From Thuidium tamariscinum (taxonomy: Eukaryota > Streptophyta > Bryopsida > Hypnales > Thuidiaceae): a DNA stretch of 64,000 nt. This document shows positions 23,617 to 37,175 of this stretch, one piece after another. Where the stretch lies: NCBI GenBank assembly GCA_947034885.2, contig OX344754.2:17440501-17504500 (forward strand). The letters are read 5' to 3'. The notes beneath the pieces were generated by a model. The model saw nothing but the letters and a program-made list of their open reading frames with translations, made no database searches and was not told the origin of the DNA. How positions within the stretch are numbered: the first letter of the stretch is position 1; the number at the start of each line of letters is the position of its first letter. The translations under genes were made by a program, and so were the position numbers.

Positions 23617-24430
23617 GTGAATGAAAATGTAACAAATTAATGAAGTCATGATACACAAGTTACTTTTAATATAGGAGATATATGATTATTTTTCATGATT
23701 ATTGTCATGCCATACTAACTTTTTTTTCTACCCAATTTTTTTCACACTTATTACATCAATTTTCAAGTTCAAAATTCTTCACAGGATTTAGAAGAAGTCT
23801 CAGAAAATAATCCAAGCCTAAATGAAATTGAGCTAGGAATTTAAGAGCAAAATCCAAAGTAGTGAACTACACTATACTAATGCTACTAATCATCTTTGAG
23901 AGGGTAAAATTGGAAACTCTAATTCAAATTTTTTCCTTAGAAAAATAGCAAGAACAAATTAATTATTACAAATGATGAAATTTGAAATTTGTAGTTGGAA
24001 TTACATAAACTTTAAATTTGGAAGTAGAGCATGCGAAGTACAAAATCAATGGCCTAAAATAGGAGGCGCATAAGTTTTTCTATGCATGATAAGCATGGAA
24101 AACAAAATTATCACCCCTTTTTGAAAGGGAATTGCCTCCTTTGCTTGGCCCCTTAGAAAAATGGTGAATTTTTTAATTTTTCGTGCATGATACAATTTCA
24201 GATTTTGAATTCAAGTTTTCAATAAAAGGCCTCAAATTAAGTAATTTAGAGGACTCTAAAGATAAATTAATCAAGCACAAAATAGGATTAGATTTTTTTT
24301 TACTTGCACCCATAGAATGACTTGGGAGGAGCCAACCAAGGGGGCGGACCTTTGAAAGGTCCGTGGCACTGCCATTGGACAATTCCCAAACTACTGACAG
24401 TCCCAACTGTAAACAGCTCAGTCTCCCAAC
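23372..24430. other. intergenic stretch with a (TA)n tract
   Basis: No gene seen. A (TA)n microsatellite occupies 23577-23612. Composition changes to higher G+C after about 24300, where the promoter region of the next gene begins. Confidence 0.6.
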
Positions 24431-25554
24431 GAAAAGAGAATATGAATAAATCATCCAACATTTCTACATCCATCAGTCACTGTCCGCTTCCTGGCTTAAG
24501 CTTGAGCTCCATCTTCTTCGCCTCACCTCCGGCCAGCTGCCTGTCACCATCGCCTCTTCTCCCCCAGCATTCTGCATTAGGGTTCCCGCAACAATTAGGG
24601 TTTGCTCCACCATCTCTCTCTCCCTTCTCGCCTCCACTTTCCATTTTTCCTTCCGATTTTCCTTCTTTTTTTAAACAGTCTATCGCTGAATAGTGGAAGA
24701 TTGAGTATCTCCCATCATCCTCTCTCGACGCTGTCCTCGTACTTTTACATTTCAGGTTTTGGTTGCGTTTTGCGTTTTCAGTTTCAGTTTTGGTTTTGAG
24801 GTGAAGTTGCGTTGAGTTGAGGCTCGGCTTGGTGCGATTAGGCGATGAATGCGTTCCGTGAGGGGGACGAGAAGGAAGAATTGATGTGGCGGATGGATTA
24901 GGTCACGCGAGTATGGGATACGGAAGCTTGTGTTTCGGTGATTTTTACAGGATATTGCGGAGTGTGTTTCGGAGGTGAACCTGGGAGAAGGCGGGATTGG
25001 CGAGATGGTGGTGCGTACGGGTTGCAGGTGTACGGTCAACGCTTATTGTGGAGGAAGAAGTCAATTTGCACGTTGATGGGCGATCGTGTTGGTGTTATGG
25101 AATTGCGTACTTCACGAATTGGAGATTCTGGGAATTTTGTGACTCTGGCATTTGGTATCTGAGTTCAGCATTTGTAGGTTGAGAATCGGGAAGATGTGAT
25201 TCAGGATTGGCGTGATTTTTGGTGACATGTAGGAGAGTTTTGTGCTGGTATGGATTTAATTGGGAGCAGAAAGTTAGGGTTGTTCTTGTTGCGGCAAGAC
25301 TGATGCCAATCTTCGGTGATCTGGTGGTGAACTGGTTTTCCGTTGAAGGTGCAAATGAAGAGAGCTTTCAGTTGAGCATGTGTGAGAGTATGTAGGACTG
25401 GGTTTCCTATTGGATAGCGGATTGGGAGAGGGGAAAGAGTGTGGTGGTAGTTTTCTTGGAGGACTGTGGAAGACGAATCGAAGAGAATGGAAGTGAAGTA
25501 ACAGGAGACGACCTCTTCAAGAGGCTCTGAGGGTCTCTGCGAAAGTACAGCAGG
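24430..25554 (+). promoter_or_regulatory. promoter and long leader of the AT3G12590-like gene, with telo-box
   Basis: Pyrimidine-rich sequence (CTCC and TCTCTC tracts) at 24480-24720 is typical of plant transcription starts. TTAGGGTT occurs twice close together (24577-24604), the second as TTAGGGTTT, the reverse of the plant telo-box AAACCCTAA. About 1 kb then precedes the ATG. It has several short upstream ATGs in closed frames and may contain an unrecognised leader intron. The start site itself was not located. Confidence 0.45.
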
Positions 25555-28500
25555 ATGTCGTTGACGGAGCAGGAAGGGGCACTAAGACGGGAAAGGTCTA
25601 TGAGCGGCCGAGCTATTGTTCTGGCCGAGGGTGCCCCCGCTTCTTCTTCGGGGGGACCTAGTCACCGCGATAGCCTGGGTCTTGGAGGAAGAGGCGGGCG
25701 TGTTGCTGGGGGCAGTCAGCGACCTCGCCAGCAGGCCAAAAAGCATCCCGAGCCTCTGAGGCGCGCTGTGGCAGATTGCCTGTCGTCCTCGCACCACATT
25801 TCTCCAACGGAAGCTCTCCGCACTGTGCAGGTATGTTTTCTTCGATTATGACCTTCATAGGTTGCCTCCATCACTGTCCCACACCCTTCCACTTGTTGCA
25901 GTAATGGTCATGGAATGTGGAAACTTCACTCCTGTGCCCTGATAAATAGACGGGACTAATTTGGTTCTAATTCAATCTTTATTTCATAATGATGAGAATT
26001 TCAATGAAAACAGTTAAGGTTTGGAACTTAACGACACGATGGCTTCGTATCGTTCAGCATGAGCTGGGAACGAAAGTAGTTGTCCGATTGTCAGGCAAGG
26101 TCTAGGTGGAATGTAGGACCTGAAGTTCCACTTACTCTAAGGCTGGCTTTTTGTTCGGTCTGTGAATCTTTGAATGGTAACGGGAAGCCCTACTAGTGTC
26201 CATTGATTGGTGTACCCATATTACGAAGATTCCTAGTCTCTTCAAACACGCTCTCTAGGATGTGAACTACCGCTCGTTAGTGACTGCGATAAGACCACCT
26301 TGGGGTTGTGCAGGACTACCTCGCAAATTCGGTGACGGTTGACTCAGCTTACAGCGTGCTGATTGAACATGCTCTGGCTGAGCGAGGTCGCAGGTTTGTT
26401 TTACTCTTCTCTTTTATATTCAAAGTCTTTTCAGTTATATGGATCGTTGGTACAGAAGATGCATAGAATCAAGGAGAAATCGTGAGTAGTTTCGCACCTT
26501 AAGTACATCAACGGCAAGGTTAGAGAACACTTGTTAAGCTTACCTGTATGTGGGATGGACACATCATGCCTGCCCTGGTATCACTTATTGTTACGTGGCA
26601 TTATATTGATATTTAATGTGGTTTAGTTCCATGAAACGATGCCATAATTTGATGCAATAGCCTCTCGATATCCTGTCATTTTTAAGAAAGGTTTTCAACG
26701 GTGCGGTAGGGTTGAGTGGCCTAAGATGGCCCCTTGCGTCTGAGCACTTATTTCTAGTAACCGCCGACTGTGGTTATGTGTTATCTTTACAGCCCACCTG
26801 TCATTATCAAGTGTGTTTCGCTTCTCAAGAAGTATCTTTTTAGGTACGCCTGTGACCTTGTCTTTATATCCTCTTTCCAAATTATTTTGGGATGGCTAAT
26901 GTCTGTTTCCTGAAGTCCAAAATACTAAGTAAGCTTATTAGTCATGTAATTGAAAGATGACGTTATTGTGGAGAGTCCTTGTTCACTGTTGGGATAATGC
27001 GTGGCTTAACGTAAGAAGTTCCTTGTTGTGATAACAATGAATGTAACTCACAGGTAGTGGGTATAGTGATTGCAAATGACGAGATGCTGATAAAGGTGTG
27101 GCCACATTGGCGCGTGAAAGATTGTGTTGCCAAGGAACGTATATATGAGTAAACCTGACAAACTGCCTGATGCTACCAGATATTTTCCGCGATTGTCCAC
27201 TCTTCGGCAGATTGATGCGTTTTGTGTGAGTATTATTGCTGAATGCAACTCCATCACAGAGCCTGCTAGCAAGATACCCCTCCCTTGGGTGCAACCCGGT
27301 GACATGTCTAGCTTCCGCGGTAGTGGCATGTCACCGGGTATCACAACCTCCACGTTTGCCTCCGCTTCCCTCGTCAAGTCACTAAATTTTGTCCGTGCCC
27401 TGGTTTTGCGACATTTGCCAAACCATGGTTATGGTGGGGTTGGTTCGCCAAGCCTTTCTAAGCCCCTGACACCGGCATCCACGAGCTCCCCGCGACCTGG
27501 GGGCATTAAACGGGGAATGGCAGAAAATCGGGATGGATCCAAAACGGTAGTAAGCGGCATGGAAGGACTGGAAGTAGTTGAGGGCCTGGATTCACAGTAT
27601 ATTGCTGTGGATGTGCTGAGGTGGCGGTGGGCAGGCAGTTCGGGCCAGCTTCCATGGGCACCTTCTCCGGTAATGTTGGACAGGTAGTAGTCATTCCGTC
27701 TTACCTTCCCATTTTGAAAGTTACAAGTTTCAAAATGAGTGTATTGTTACAAGTTTTGCCGCTGTTACAAACTACCGCTGTTATTCTGGAGCACTCAATG
27801 TCCGTATGTGCAACTCTTGGAATTTGTTCTCTGGTAAGGCAGTGGGTTCATTGCAAGGCCGCATGTGGAGCGTTTGCCTCATCTCGGAGAGCAAGGAGCT
27901 GCTGCTCTTCTGCTTCGAGGGATGGATCGCAAGGATACCGTACCTGCCATTAAGAAGGTTACACCTAAAACCAATGCTAGCAGATTACGTTGAGATTTCT
28001 CTTCTCTCATTTTCATCTCTGAGGGGGGATTCAGATCCATGTAGGTGTTTGGATTAGGGATGAGGTTCTTGGAATTGTCCTGCATGTGAATGGTATTTAA
28101 CTGTCTTCTTCCATGTAGAGCAGGGTGAGAAGGTGAAGGCTACAAGTGTGGAAAGGGGTATTACAGAACAGTTGCTCCGGCCATCTGCTCTGACTTCTGT
28201 AACAGATCATGGTGCTGCTAAATCCCATCTTCGAGCTATTGCTGCTGCAAAAAGGAAAAACACACCATCCCCGCGATGGTACATTCATCTAACTCTGTCG
28301 TACGCAAGTGTTAACTCTCTTGTTCGTGTTTTTCTCAACTAGTTTGCATTGCTTCCTTCTAATGCAAACTTTCACAGATCGGTCGATACACTCTTTCAGA
28401 TTTCTAGTGGGACATCCTCCTTAGCTGTGGTGGGCTGTGATGAACATATCATAATTTCTTATCTCTTATTTCAGTTGAGCTTCTTTTAGCTCAAACTTAA

Positions 28501-31500
28501 AATTTTCGTCTTAGATGTGTGCTTTGTTTGTTGGCTTTTGAAATCTTCAGGGATGGAGAAGGTGCTGCAGGCACTGTACGTAGAAGGGCACGACCTTTGT
28601 TTCAGTATCGCTACTACAGGTGAATGTTTTTAGAATGGAATGACCGAATAGGCTTATGCATTTTATTGAACAACTTTGAGTGTTACATTCTGCATTGTCC
28701 AACTGATGCATCATGACCAGCTTATGCTTTAGTAATTAGCCACTGTTTTGCTTATGCAAGGGATTATATTGCGTTATCTTGGCTACTTATTCTTGGCTAC
28801 TTGTGCATTAAAATGCGAACACAGTGAGCAGCAACCCTTGAAATTAAGTGAGGCAGAGATGGAGGAAGTTGTATCAGCTGTGTGTGCCGAGGCAATCACA
28901 TCTGGAAGTACTGCTTCTACTCCGGCCCATGGTGCTCAGGCTGGCAAGGTGCCGGTGGAAGCTGCTGATGTTGCTGCAAGCGTCCTTATCAAGCTTCTTA
29001 TCGATATGTAGGTTGCACATCTCATTCGTTGTTAGAGTCATTATAGTGTGCTGGAAGGGTGTATCCGTAGGCTTTCTTTGACAAATTTGTTCTTTTCATT
29101 GGGTATCGTTAGCAATATGTCGAGAAGAGCTTCTAGGAGTTACGGGTATCCAATACTTGTTCACATCGTTGACTTGCTGTTGTCCTTGCTATTGATCGAT
29201 CTTGTTGTTATCCGTGTATTTTTTGTACTTTTAGGCAAACTTAACATGCGTGAACTAATTTGTGATGTGTTTTCAGGTATATGGCAGATTCCCGAGCTGC
29301 AGCCCCACTCACTTTGTCTTTGCTACAGGTACTGAGTGAGACCTGCTAGCTTTTTCATAATGAGGCATTTCTATTTGTGGGGTTCAGGGATTCCTCGGTA
29401 CTGTGCTGTCTGTACCTGCAATTTGTGAATTGCCATAACAACCTCAGGTAGTCCCGTAGTTTTGATGATCTAAAATCCTAATAGCACATAAGCGTACATA
29501 TTTCTGGATCTGTTTTTTCTTGTTCCGATTTGATAGGATGTTGCAATCTGTTTACTTGCCAGGGAATGTTGAGCTCGACACAGGCAGCGGTCAGAGTTCG
29601 TGCATTTGATTTGGTACTCAACCTTGGCGTCCATGCTCACCTTTTGGAGCCAACGCAAAGTGAGGATCAATCTTGTGCTGAAGAATCCAGTCAGCCGTCT
29701 GCTTTGACGGGTGGTTCATTTTCATCAGTATTGTCAGGAGGAGATTTGACTGGCGGAGAGAAGGAGAGAACTTATCAAGAAAATGGGGGGGTCAAAGGAG
29801 TTGAGAAGCCGGACAAAGGAACCCCTGCAGCCGTTGGAGTCTTTGAAGCCTGGTTGCTGGATATTGTGTGCGAAATGCTTCTCTATCTCGTTCAGGTATG
29901 AGATTTTCTACTTTACTCTTCGGGTTTTGTTTTAATATACTGCTTGTCTGTCTGGAGAGTTACAACTGAAATGCTTCTTGGGGTTAGTGGAATACCAATA
30001 CTTCTGTGATGCTGAATCCTAGAGGTGAAAATGTGAACGGGGTTGCAACTAGCATCCGGCTGTTCATGCACAGTGAAGTAAACCTGGGAGGCAATTCCCT
30101 GTGGGTTCATTGTATAATTTTATATAGATATCTTCAGAGGTGGCTAAAGTATCAAATGGTTGCAGTATCACATGGGATTGCTCCGTGGCTGCAGAGTTTG
30201 AGACGTTTCACATCTGAAGTATGGGCTGTGCTTTTCTGGCAGGCTGACGAGACGGAGGAGGGAGTTTGGTCAGCTGCATTGAGCTGCCTCTTATACTTGG
30301 TTTGTGACAGTGGACGCATTTGCAGAAGAAGATTGGATGGACTAGATATTAGGGTATGTTCCCCTGTATTCCTTTTCATATGGGCAAGATTCTGGTCTTG
30401 CCCATCTTTTGTTTAAGATGAAGTATTATTCTTACTTTACGGTAGGGAATGATGACGTTTATCTTGGGTGCATCTCCTAAAGGTTCTGCAGTCCATCTTT
30501 CAACATTCACTCGAGTGGTACAAAATGTTTATAGTCCTTAGAGAAATAAAGTGAGGTGTTTGTTTGTATCCGGCATGACGTTTAACTAGTCACGAATTGG
30601 AAGCTCTGAGATTGTGATTACTGGGTACAAATGAGTGCAAAGAATATTTTGCTGTAGGCATACTGAGAACCTATGGAACAGGTGTTAAGCTCACTGTTGG
30701 AGGTAAGCTGGATGCACGCCTGGGCTGATGAAGTACACTGCCGCCTCATACGCATGGCATGCAATCTTTTGTATCGCCAGCCTGTAGCAGCAGCCGGAGA
30801 ACTTAGCAAAGTATCTCTTGACATGGACCAGCTGTCTCTCATGGGTGGGATTGAGATCATCTGCAATGAGGTAATTCCCCTACCTCTAACATTTATTTCC
30901 CGAATGTAACATGTTTTAAACCGTAGATTCCTGAAAAATTACGTTTATGGTACTTCGTGGAGATTTCTTGTGGAGGTTTAGGAAATGCCTCACTTCTAAG
31001 TTTTGGTTCATAATCGATCTAGTCATCAGTGCGTGACTAATTAATTTTACGCAATACACTTTCTTAAGCCACATGTTCGCATATTTTAGGTATGATTTGG
31101 TCATTTCTATAATAGCAGGAGCTACGAATTGTTGTCTAAGCAGTATGTGATGACCTTTGATTAAAGAGGATACTTTTGTCTATGCTTGTGCAGTATGCAA
31201 GGGCCAAAACCGCAGAAACAAAACGAAATCTGTTTGCAGTACTTTTAGACTTTGTCCTTCATGATCTACTGGAGGCCGCAGCTGTCAGTGAGCAACAGCC
31301 TCCGAGTATTGAAGAAGTGCAAGCTGTTGTGTCAGCATTGTGCTTAGCTGATGCCCCTGAATCCTTTGCTCTAGCCTTTAAGCAGGGTTTACAGGGTGTT
31401 GGTGAAAGCATTGCCAAGTCCATAGTTACAGCCATGGCTCGGGATGTGACCAATGGACGTCTGAACGCTCAGGTACATATGATTGTATTTTGAAGGTCAT

Positions 31501-33681
31501 TGTTCTGTTCAGCACTGTATAGTGGATGTAGGAATGGCCATTCTCGTGTACATGACGAAGGTTTTGGTTTATGATTTGACGACTTTGAGCTTCTGACTGC
31601 TTTTGCATCACAACCTCATTTCGTTGGTTTCAATTTCTAGGGTGATTGTCCTGTAGATTTGTGTACTCGTGAAACTCAGAGTAAGGACTTAATTTTGTTA
31701 CTTGTGCAATGATATCCCAAACATCATGTAACTTCGTCTCTCTCTCAAGAACTGACTTACTATGTGTTGGTCTTTTTGCAGTTGTTGGATGATATTGCGG
31801 CATCGTTGGACATGCTTGCCTCCATACACGTGCACACTGATTCCAGTTTTGAGCATCTGATTAAGGTGACTATGATAAGTGAGGGGTTCACTAATGTGGA
31901 CACTGGTGGAGGTAGCAGCCCTATTTCCCGTGATAGAACACTTGAACCAGCACTGGTCACCAAGGCTTGGACTACACTTCGAACTCTTCTCCACTCGCCA
32001 CATTCTATTTGCCGTTCCAACGGTTATTCTTGGCTACTTGAGCTTCTTTGCGCCGAAATGGCTCGTGGAGGTTCCAAACAGACAAGTAAATTGAATACTC
32101 ACGCCCTGCAGAGACAACTCTCTCTTCTTGGTCGCCTAGAACGAGCGATTGAATCAGGTTCTCCTGAAAAGGCAACCGAGACACCTACTATATCATCAGC
32201 CGCCCGGTTGCTATGCGGTCTGCTAAAAGCGAAACAGCCGGTCGTACGCCGGGGATTCATTCTTATACTTGAAAAGCTCTTATTGCACTGTCAGAGACCT
32301 GGGTTGGAACTGGAGCCCCCAAATGGTGCAGGAGATGGGGAAGCCAAGGATGGGTCCAGAAGCACTGGTGCTCAAGACCGTGCACTTGCAATGTTGGGAC
32401 TCATGAATGGAGCTTTGTGGCAAGTCATTTCGGCTAATGATACTGACCGCATCAATATTCTGCAGGTAAGGCCTCTTCAATATCTTCAATACCGGTCTCT
32501 TTAAAGCCGCTTTTGCTGTCGTCCTTTGACTCTGTACTTGGTAAGTTGGTAACTCTGCTCAGAAAGAACGGTTAGTTTGTAGAATATATGGACAACCGTG
32601 AAGATCTTTTGTACTTAGGAGAGAGACAGTTAATCCACAGGTGTATTGATCAGGTCTTAACTGTCTGCAGATGTGCAACATGATGTTCGGTCAGTTATGT
32701 GTAAAATGGCCCCAAGTTGAGGAGAGTTCATCATCTAGCAAAGAATCAACTACCGCACCAGAACATGAAAAAATCTCAGATAGTTCTATACCAGACCGAA
32801 GTGCCAACAGTAACAGCATGATAAGTAACAATCTCATCAATTTGAATGGGAACATTACCAGCTTGCTCAACAATGGGCAGGACAGTTCATTGGCTACGAT
32901 GTTGCTCAACGGACAGGCTGCGTCCCCGAAGTCTTTGGTAGCCAATATGCCAACTGCACTACTTTATTGGCCTCTTATGCAGCTTGCAAGCTCTGCTAAT
33001 GAAGACGTGGCACTTGGGGTTGCTGTTGGAAGTAGAGGAGGAGGAATAGTAGAGGGAGGAGCATGTGATGTTAGAGCAGCACTTCTATTGCTGCTCATTG
33101 GGAAGTGTAGTACGTATCAAGCTGCCTTAGAAGAGGTTGGTGGCGAAGAATTTTTCAGGTAATTGAACTACACTCCTAAATTTCAGTCCTCAATTGTAAC
33201 ATTGTTCCCTGCAGTCTTGTGCATATGTTTTAAGGATGACGTGTTGTAATTCTCTTCAGTATTTTCTGGATGTTGGTCATAGTGTTTTATATAGTCTTCT
33301 TATTCTTCATGGGGTATGTATGCTCATGTTACTTAAAAAACTTTTTGCAGGGGGCTTTTGGACGATTCTGATGCTCGTATTGCTTATTATACATCTGCGT
33401 TTCTTCTGAAGAGAATGATGAGAGAACAGCCTGAGGAATATCAGCACATGCTTCATAATCTAGTCTTTAAAGCTCAACAGGTACATTTGGTGCATTTCAT
33501 CCTTTTGTTCTCATTCTGTGGTGTATTGAGAAGCCTTATTCGAAGTTCATCTCCTATCTGAATGTTAACAAGTTCGTTTTGTTTGCTTGAGCAGAGCAAC
33601 AATGAAAAGCTGTTGGAAAACCCTTACCTGCAAATGCTGGGTATCCTACAGCTATCTAGTGATCTAGGGAGCACTCTTTGA
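25555..33681 (+). CDS. conserved plant protein of the AT3G12590 family, probable ARM-type fold
   Basis: Seventeen exons: 25555-25830, 26314-26393, 26793-26843, 27180-27683, 27843-27957, 28121-28278, 28551-28619, 28825-29007, 29277-29328, 29563-29895, 30243-30353, 30682-30870, 31194-31472, 31782-32465, 32671-33158, 33351-33480, 33595-33681. All have GT-AG borders, and the sum is 3789 bases with one open frame of 1262 residues. Similarity to the Arabidopsis protein (from memory, about 1180 residues) is clear along the length: EPLRRAVADCLSSS near the N terminus, RARPLFQYR, VFDL-type FDLVLNLGVHAHLLEP, YWPLMQLA, GVAVGSRGGG, LLLLLIGKCS, EVGGEEFFR, AYYTSAFLLKRMM and the C-terminal NNEKLLENPYLQMLGILQLS. 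It is mostly helical, with no membrane segment; residues 1-70 are basic and disordered. The function is not established. An ARM/HEAT-like scaffold is an inference. The exon 4/5 border is the least certain. No lesion seen. Confidence 0.93.
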
Positions 33682-33868
33682 CGATTTGCAAATAGGATGA
33701 CGTGTATTGGCCTTTGGATATTTGAGATATGCAAACTCGCCAGTGCATATTTTGAAAATCGACTGTCATGAAGTTTTGGATACTGCACAGAGCAGTATGC
33801 GTTTAGTGATTGTGCAGATACCGAAGGTGATTGCTCTTTTCTAGCTTAATGTCATTTTTCTAAAGTTG
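33682..33868 (+). other. 3' flank of the AT3G12590-like gene
   Basis: Follows the stop codon and is probably 3' untranslated sequence. No polyadenylation site could be fixed with confidence. Confidence 0.4.
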
Positions 33869-34017
33869 CACTACTGGTACAAGTGCACTTCTTGTCTTCA
33901 GCATGTCTTGATTCTTTTTGCAATAGCTCCTCCAACTCTTCAACTTGACATGATCCATTTTAGCTTGTCATTAGGGGAAATCTACATTATATATAGTACC
34001 AGTAGTGTGACGAACTG
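33869..34017. mobile_element. short inverted-repeat element, CACTACTGGTAC ends
   Basis: Left CACTACTGGTACAAGT; right in reverse complement CACTACTGGTACTATATA. The size is 149 bases. The CACTA-type terminus suggests another small CACTA derivative, but the flanking triplets (TTG and TGA) do not match, so the insertion is old or the call is wrong. Confidence 0.5.
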
Positions 34018-35851
34018 AACTTAGGGTTATGGTCGTGGTGGTATCATGCTTCATTTCCAGTGTTCATTAGATAGCTCTGATTTTGATCGGTTTTTAATGT
34101 GGCAGATGAAAGCCGGAAAGAGCTGCTCTTTCTATTGAGATGTAATTTGTTATACAACACCGAAACTGAGGACCATTTAGCGACTTACTGGGATCTTATC
34201 GTATGATCCATAAAATTCCATTTCCGAAGGGGGCCATGTGTGCAATAAATCAAGCTTTAAGGAGGCAGGGTATGTTGGCATTACTTTAGATCGAACTCCT
34301 CCAATTTTGAAAATCGGGTATCGTTTGTACGAAACTGTTGCTTGAAGGTATGTTTTCAGAGTAGCAATTTTACCTTTTCGTTGGGTATGTTTATTGATTT
34401 CGGTGGTGTACAATAATCTGTAACCAGGTAAATTAGGGTGCTACTTGATGGATTAGGCCATGACTGGTAACTCCTCTTTCTTAGATACTAGTAGGATGGA
34501 TTGATTGCCTCTTTCTTAGATACAAGTAGATGATCTGAGGCTGTAAATTATGTGATTCTCTATGTTCCATGAGTACAATATTAGCTACTCCTTGCAAGGG
34601 ATGAGCTGTATGTAACAGCACCTGTCGAATGCTGGAACTTTTGTTTCCAGTGTTAATTTTCATGTATTTATTCATTTAGTGTTCAAAGAAAATCTGCATG
34701 GTGATAGAAAGTGAGTTTTAGTTGAGGCGACTTTGCAGAGAACTGGTAGATGTGAAATATTGTCGACTTTTTAGATGGCAGTCATTATGAATTATATTGA
34801 ACGCCTTAAATTTGCGAACTTCCCTATAATTGATTGTTAGGTGTGGTTTGAGTCTTGTGTCTGCCTGTCAAACATTCGTCCTAGACCTCATTGCAATTTT
34901 TTTACTATGTAGTGTTCACTGATACGGTAGTTCAATTGTTCGGGTTAAGATTTTGAAAGGATTCTGTTGGAACCGCTGAATATTGTTTTGTACTCCGTAT
35001 TGATTACGAAGTTTCATGTACTGGTATTGGCATGCTGGAGGATGGTAACATTTAGATTTTGACAAATATTTATCCTGGCTCTTAATGGTAAATGTTAAAA
35101 GGGAGCAATCTTGTTTGGCAAATTATGCTTCCTTAAGAATCATGGATTTGTTTCATATAACTCAGAAATTGTAAGTGAAATGCTGCATTCAACAAACTCG
35201 TGTAGATTGCATTTGGGTTGTGACAACTCTAGGTTTTGCCACAATCCAATTGTTTTTCTTTTTTCTTATCAATTTATCAATTTAGGTTGAAAGTAAGGGC
35301 ATAGTAAGTCCATGCTTGTCCATGCTTGTAAAATAATGAAATCACATAGCACTTGGAATAGCCACCTTGCTATGATTGTGATGTTTTGTTTGTTCCCTCT
35401 AGTTTGAAAGGGAGGATCTCTAGGCTTTGTATTGACAAAAGCTATGGTAACAATGACAATGTTTAATATTTGTTGACTCTTGTGCAAAAGGGAGGAGGTT
35501 GTATTCTTACAAAAGTTACATTTGTAGAGGATGTATTTAAGTTTGAGTAGATTTAAACACAAATTTGAGTCAATGTCGCAATTTGTTATAGGTTAATATT
35601 TGTAAAGATGTCCAGTTATGCATTGGATAAAGGATCCTTATGTTGTGAGTATTAAATCCTATATTAATTTTGTAGTCATTTAAAGCCTTGCTATTTTCAT
35701 CACTATGTTGAATGTCTCTTATAGAGTAACTATTTGTTAATTACTTTCTTTTTTCTAAGAGAAATGGTAAACATAGATGTCCTAATTTGTATATGGTATT
35801 GAAAGTTTTATTTGAAAATTCTCTATATGGTATTTATTAGAATATACATTC

Positions 35852-35902
<51 letters not shown>

Positions 35903-36790
35903 TTATTTATTTATTTATTTTTATTTTTATTTTTATTTTTTTTTGCGTGTGTATGTTTTTCAAATCTTTTACATTAAAAGATTTTGCCTATAGATCAAAG
36001 AACCTATTCTAATGTGCATGGTATTATATTAGATTGGATATATTATAGAAAATAGAGGGTACAATATCAAATTACATAATATTGAAAAGGATAGGTTATT
36101 ATCATGAGCATGATATCATATGCATGATATTAACCCCTTTATAGTCTACAATCCATTATGTAAATGTTGTGAAGAGTGCACTTCATCCCATCTATGTTCA
36201 TTGAAGAAACTTCAAGATAATGATGTAATGTATCAATAGAAAGAAGAAAAAAATGTTCTACATAAATGAGTTATTCAAGTATGTTGAATTTGATTTATTT
36301 ATCAAAATTTTGAAAATATTCATACTATATTTACAATGAATCAACCTATTATCACCTAGAATTAGAATTATAAACCTATAATATATACATTTTTGTCCTG
36401 AAGTAAATTCCATGGGTATGTAAAGGTGGAATAAACAAGGGTGATAATTGGCTTGTTCACTATAGGTTAAGCACTTAAGATGGGCACCTCTAAATGTGTT
36501 TGTAACCCTTAACTACAATCTTCAATTTGTGTACATTTTCGAAAATCAATTATGTACTAATAGTGTGTCCAAACTTTGTTTTAGAAAATTATTTAAGATC
36601 CAAACTTTGTTCTCTCATAACTTTTGCATAAAGTATCCAATTGTTGTGTTCTTTGATGCCTTGGAACCTTCTTTCACTTGCCAATAAGAAATTATGAAAT
36701 TTTGACTACTATAATAATAGTAACTAGTAGACAAAAAGTGGCGCACCTAAGTTACCTTAGCAGGGATAAAGAAATCGAAGACTTTAGATA
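34018..36790. other. intergenic stretch with simple repeats
   Basis: No gene seen. The first kilobase has moderate composition and may be 3' transcript sequence of the upstream gene. It then becomes AT-rich. A compound microsatellite sits at 35854-35942. Confidence 0.55.
35854..35942. repeat. compound microsatellite (AT)n-(TTTA)n-(TTTTTA)n
   Basis: About 22 AT units, then about six TTTA units, then TTTTTA units and a T run. The three motifs are stepwise expansions of one another. Confidence 0.95.
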
Positions 36791-36792
36791 AA

Positions 36793-36875
36793 GCGTGATA
36801 TTATAAAAGAAGTGCGTGATATTAAAGAGGTTCGGTACAATACGCACCGACGAGGGTGATATTAAAGAGATTCGG
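36793..36875 (+). promoter_or_regulatory. triple direct repeat in the NIPA promoter
   Basis: GTGATATTAwAArAG occurs at 36795, 36816 and 36856. The last two extend to GTGATATTAAAGAGrTTCGG. They lie roughly 480-550 bases before the NIPA start codon. The regular motif in an otherwise unremarkable promoter suggests a protein-binding array, though this is inference. Confidence 0.5.
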
Positions 36876-37175
36876 ATATATTACAGCGACCCTCACTACT
36901 GACTACTGTTGCAGAGCTCATAGGACACCGTCGTGCTTGCACTTCTCAACAACACAACTCAACTCTCCACGATCTGCTGCTCACGACCCTCACCAAATTT
37001 CAGATCCAAATTTTTCAAGAGCCCAGCTTGCCGCAACCACAGTTTCCTTTGCCTTAGAATTGCATAGATTGAGATTTCGCGCGCCATTTGTTGCTGTTTT
37101 GGGCAAATGTGAAGGTGGACAAAGACGGGAGTGACGACGAAGAGTGTGCGGCATGAGAGAAGAAGGAGGAGGGGG

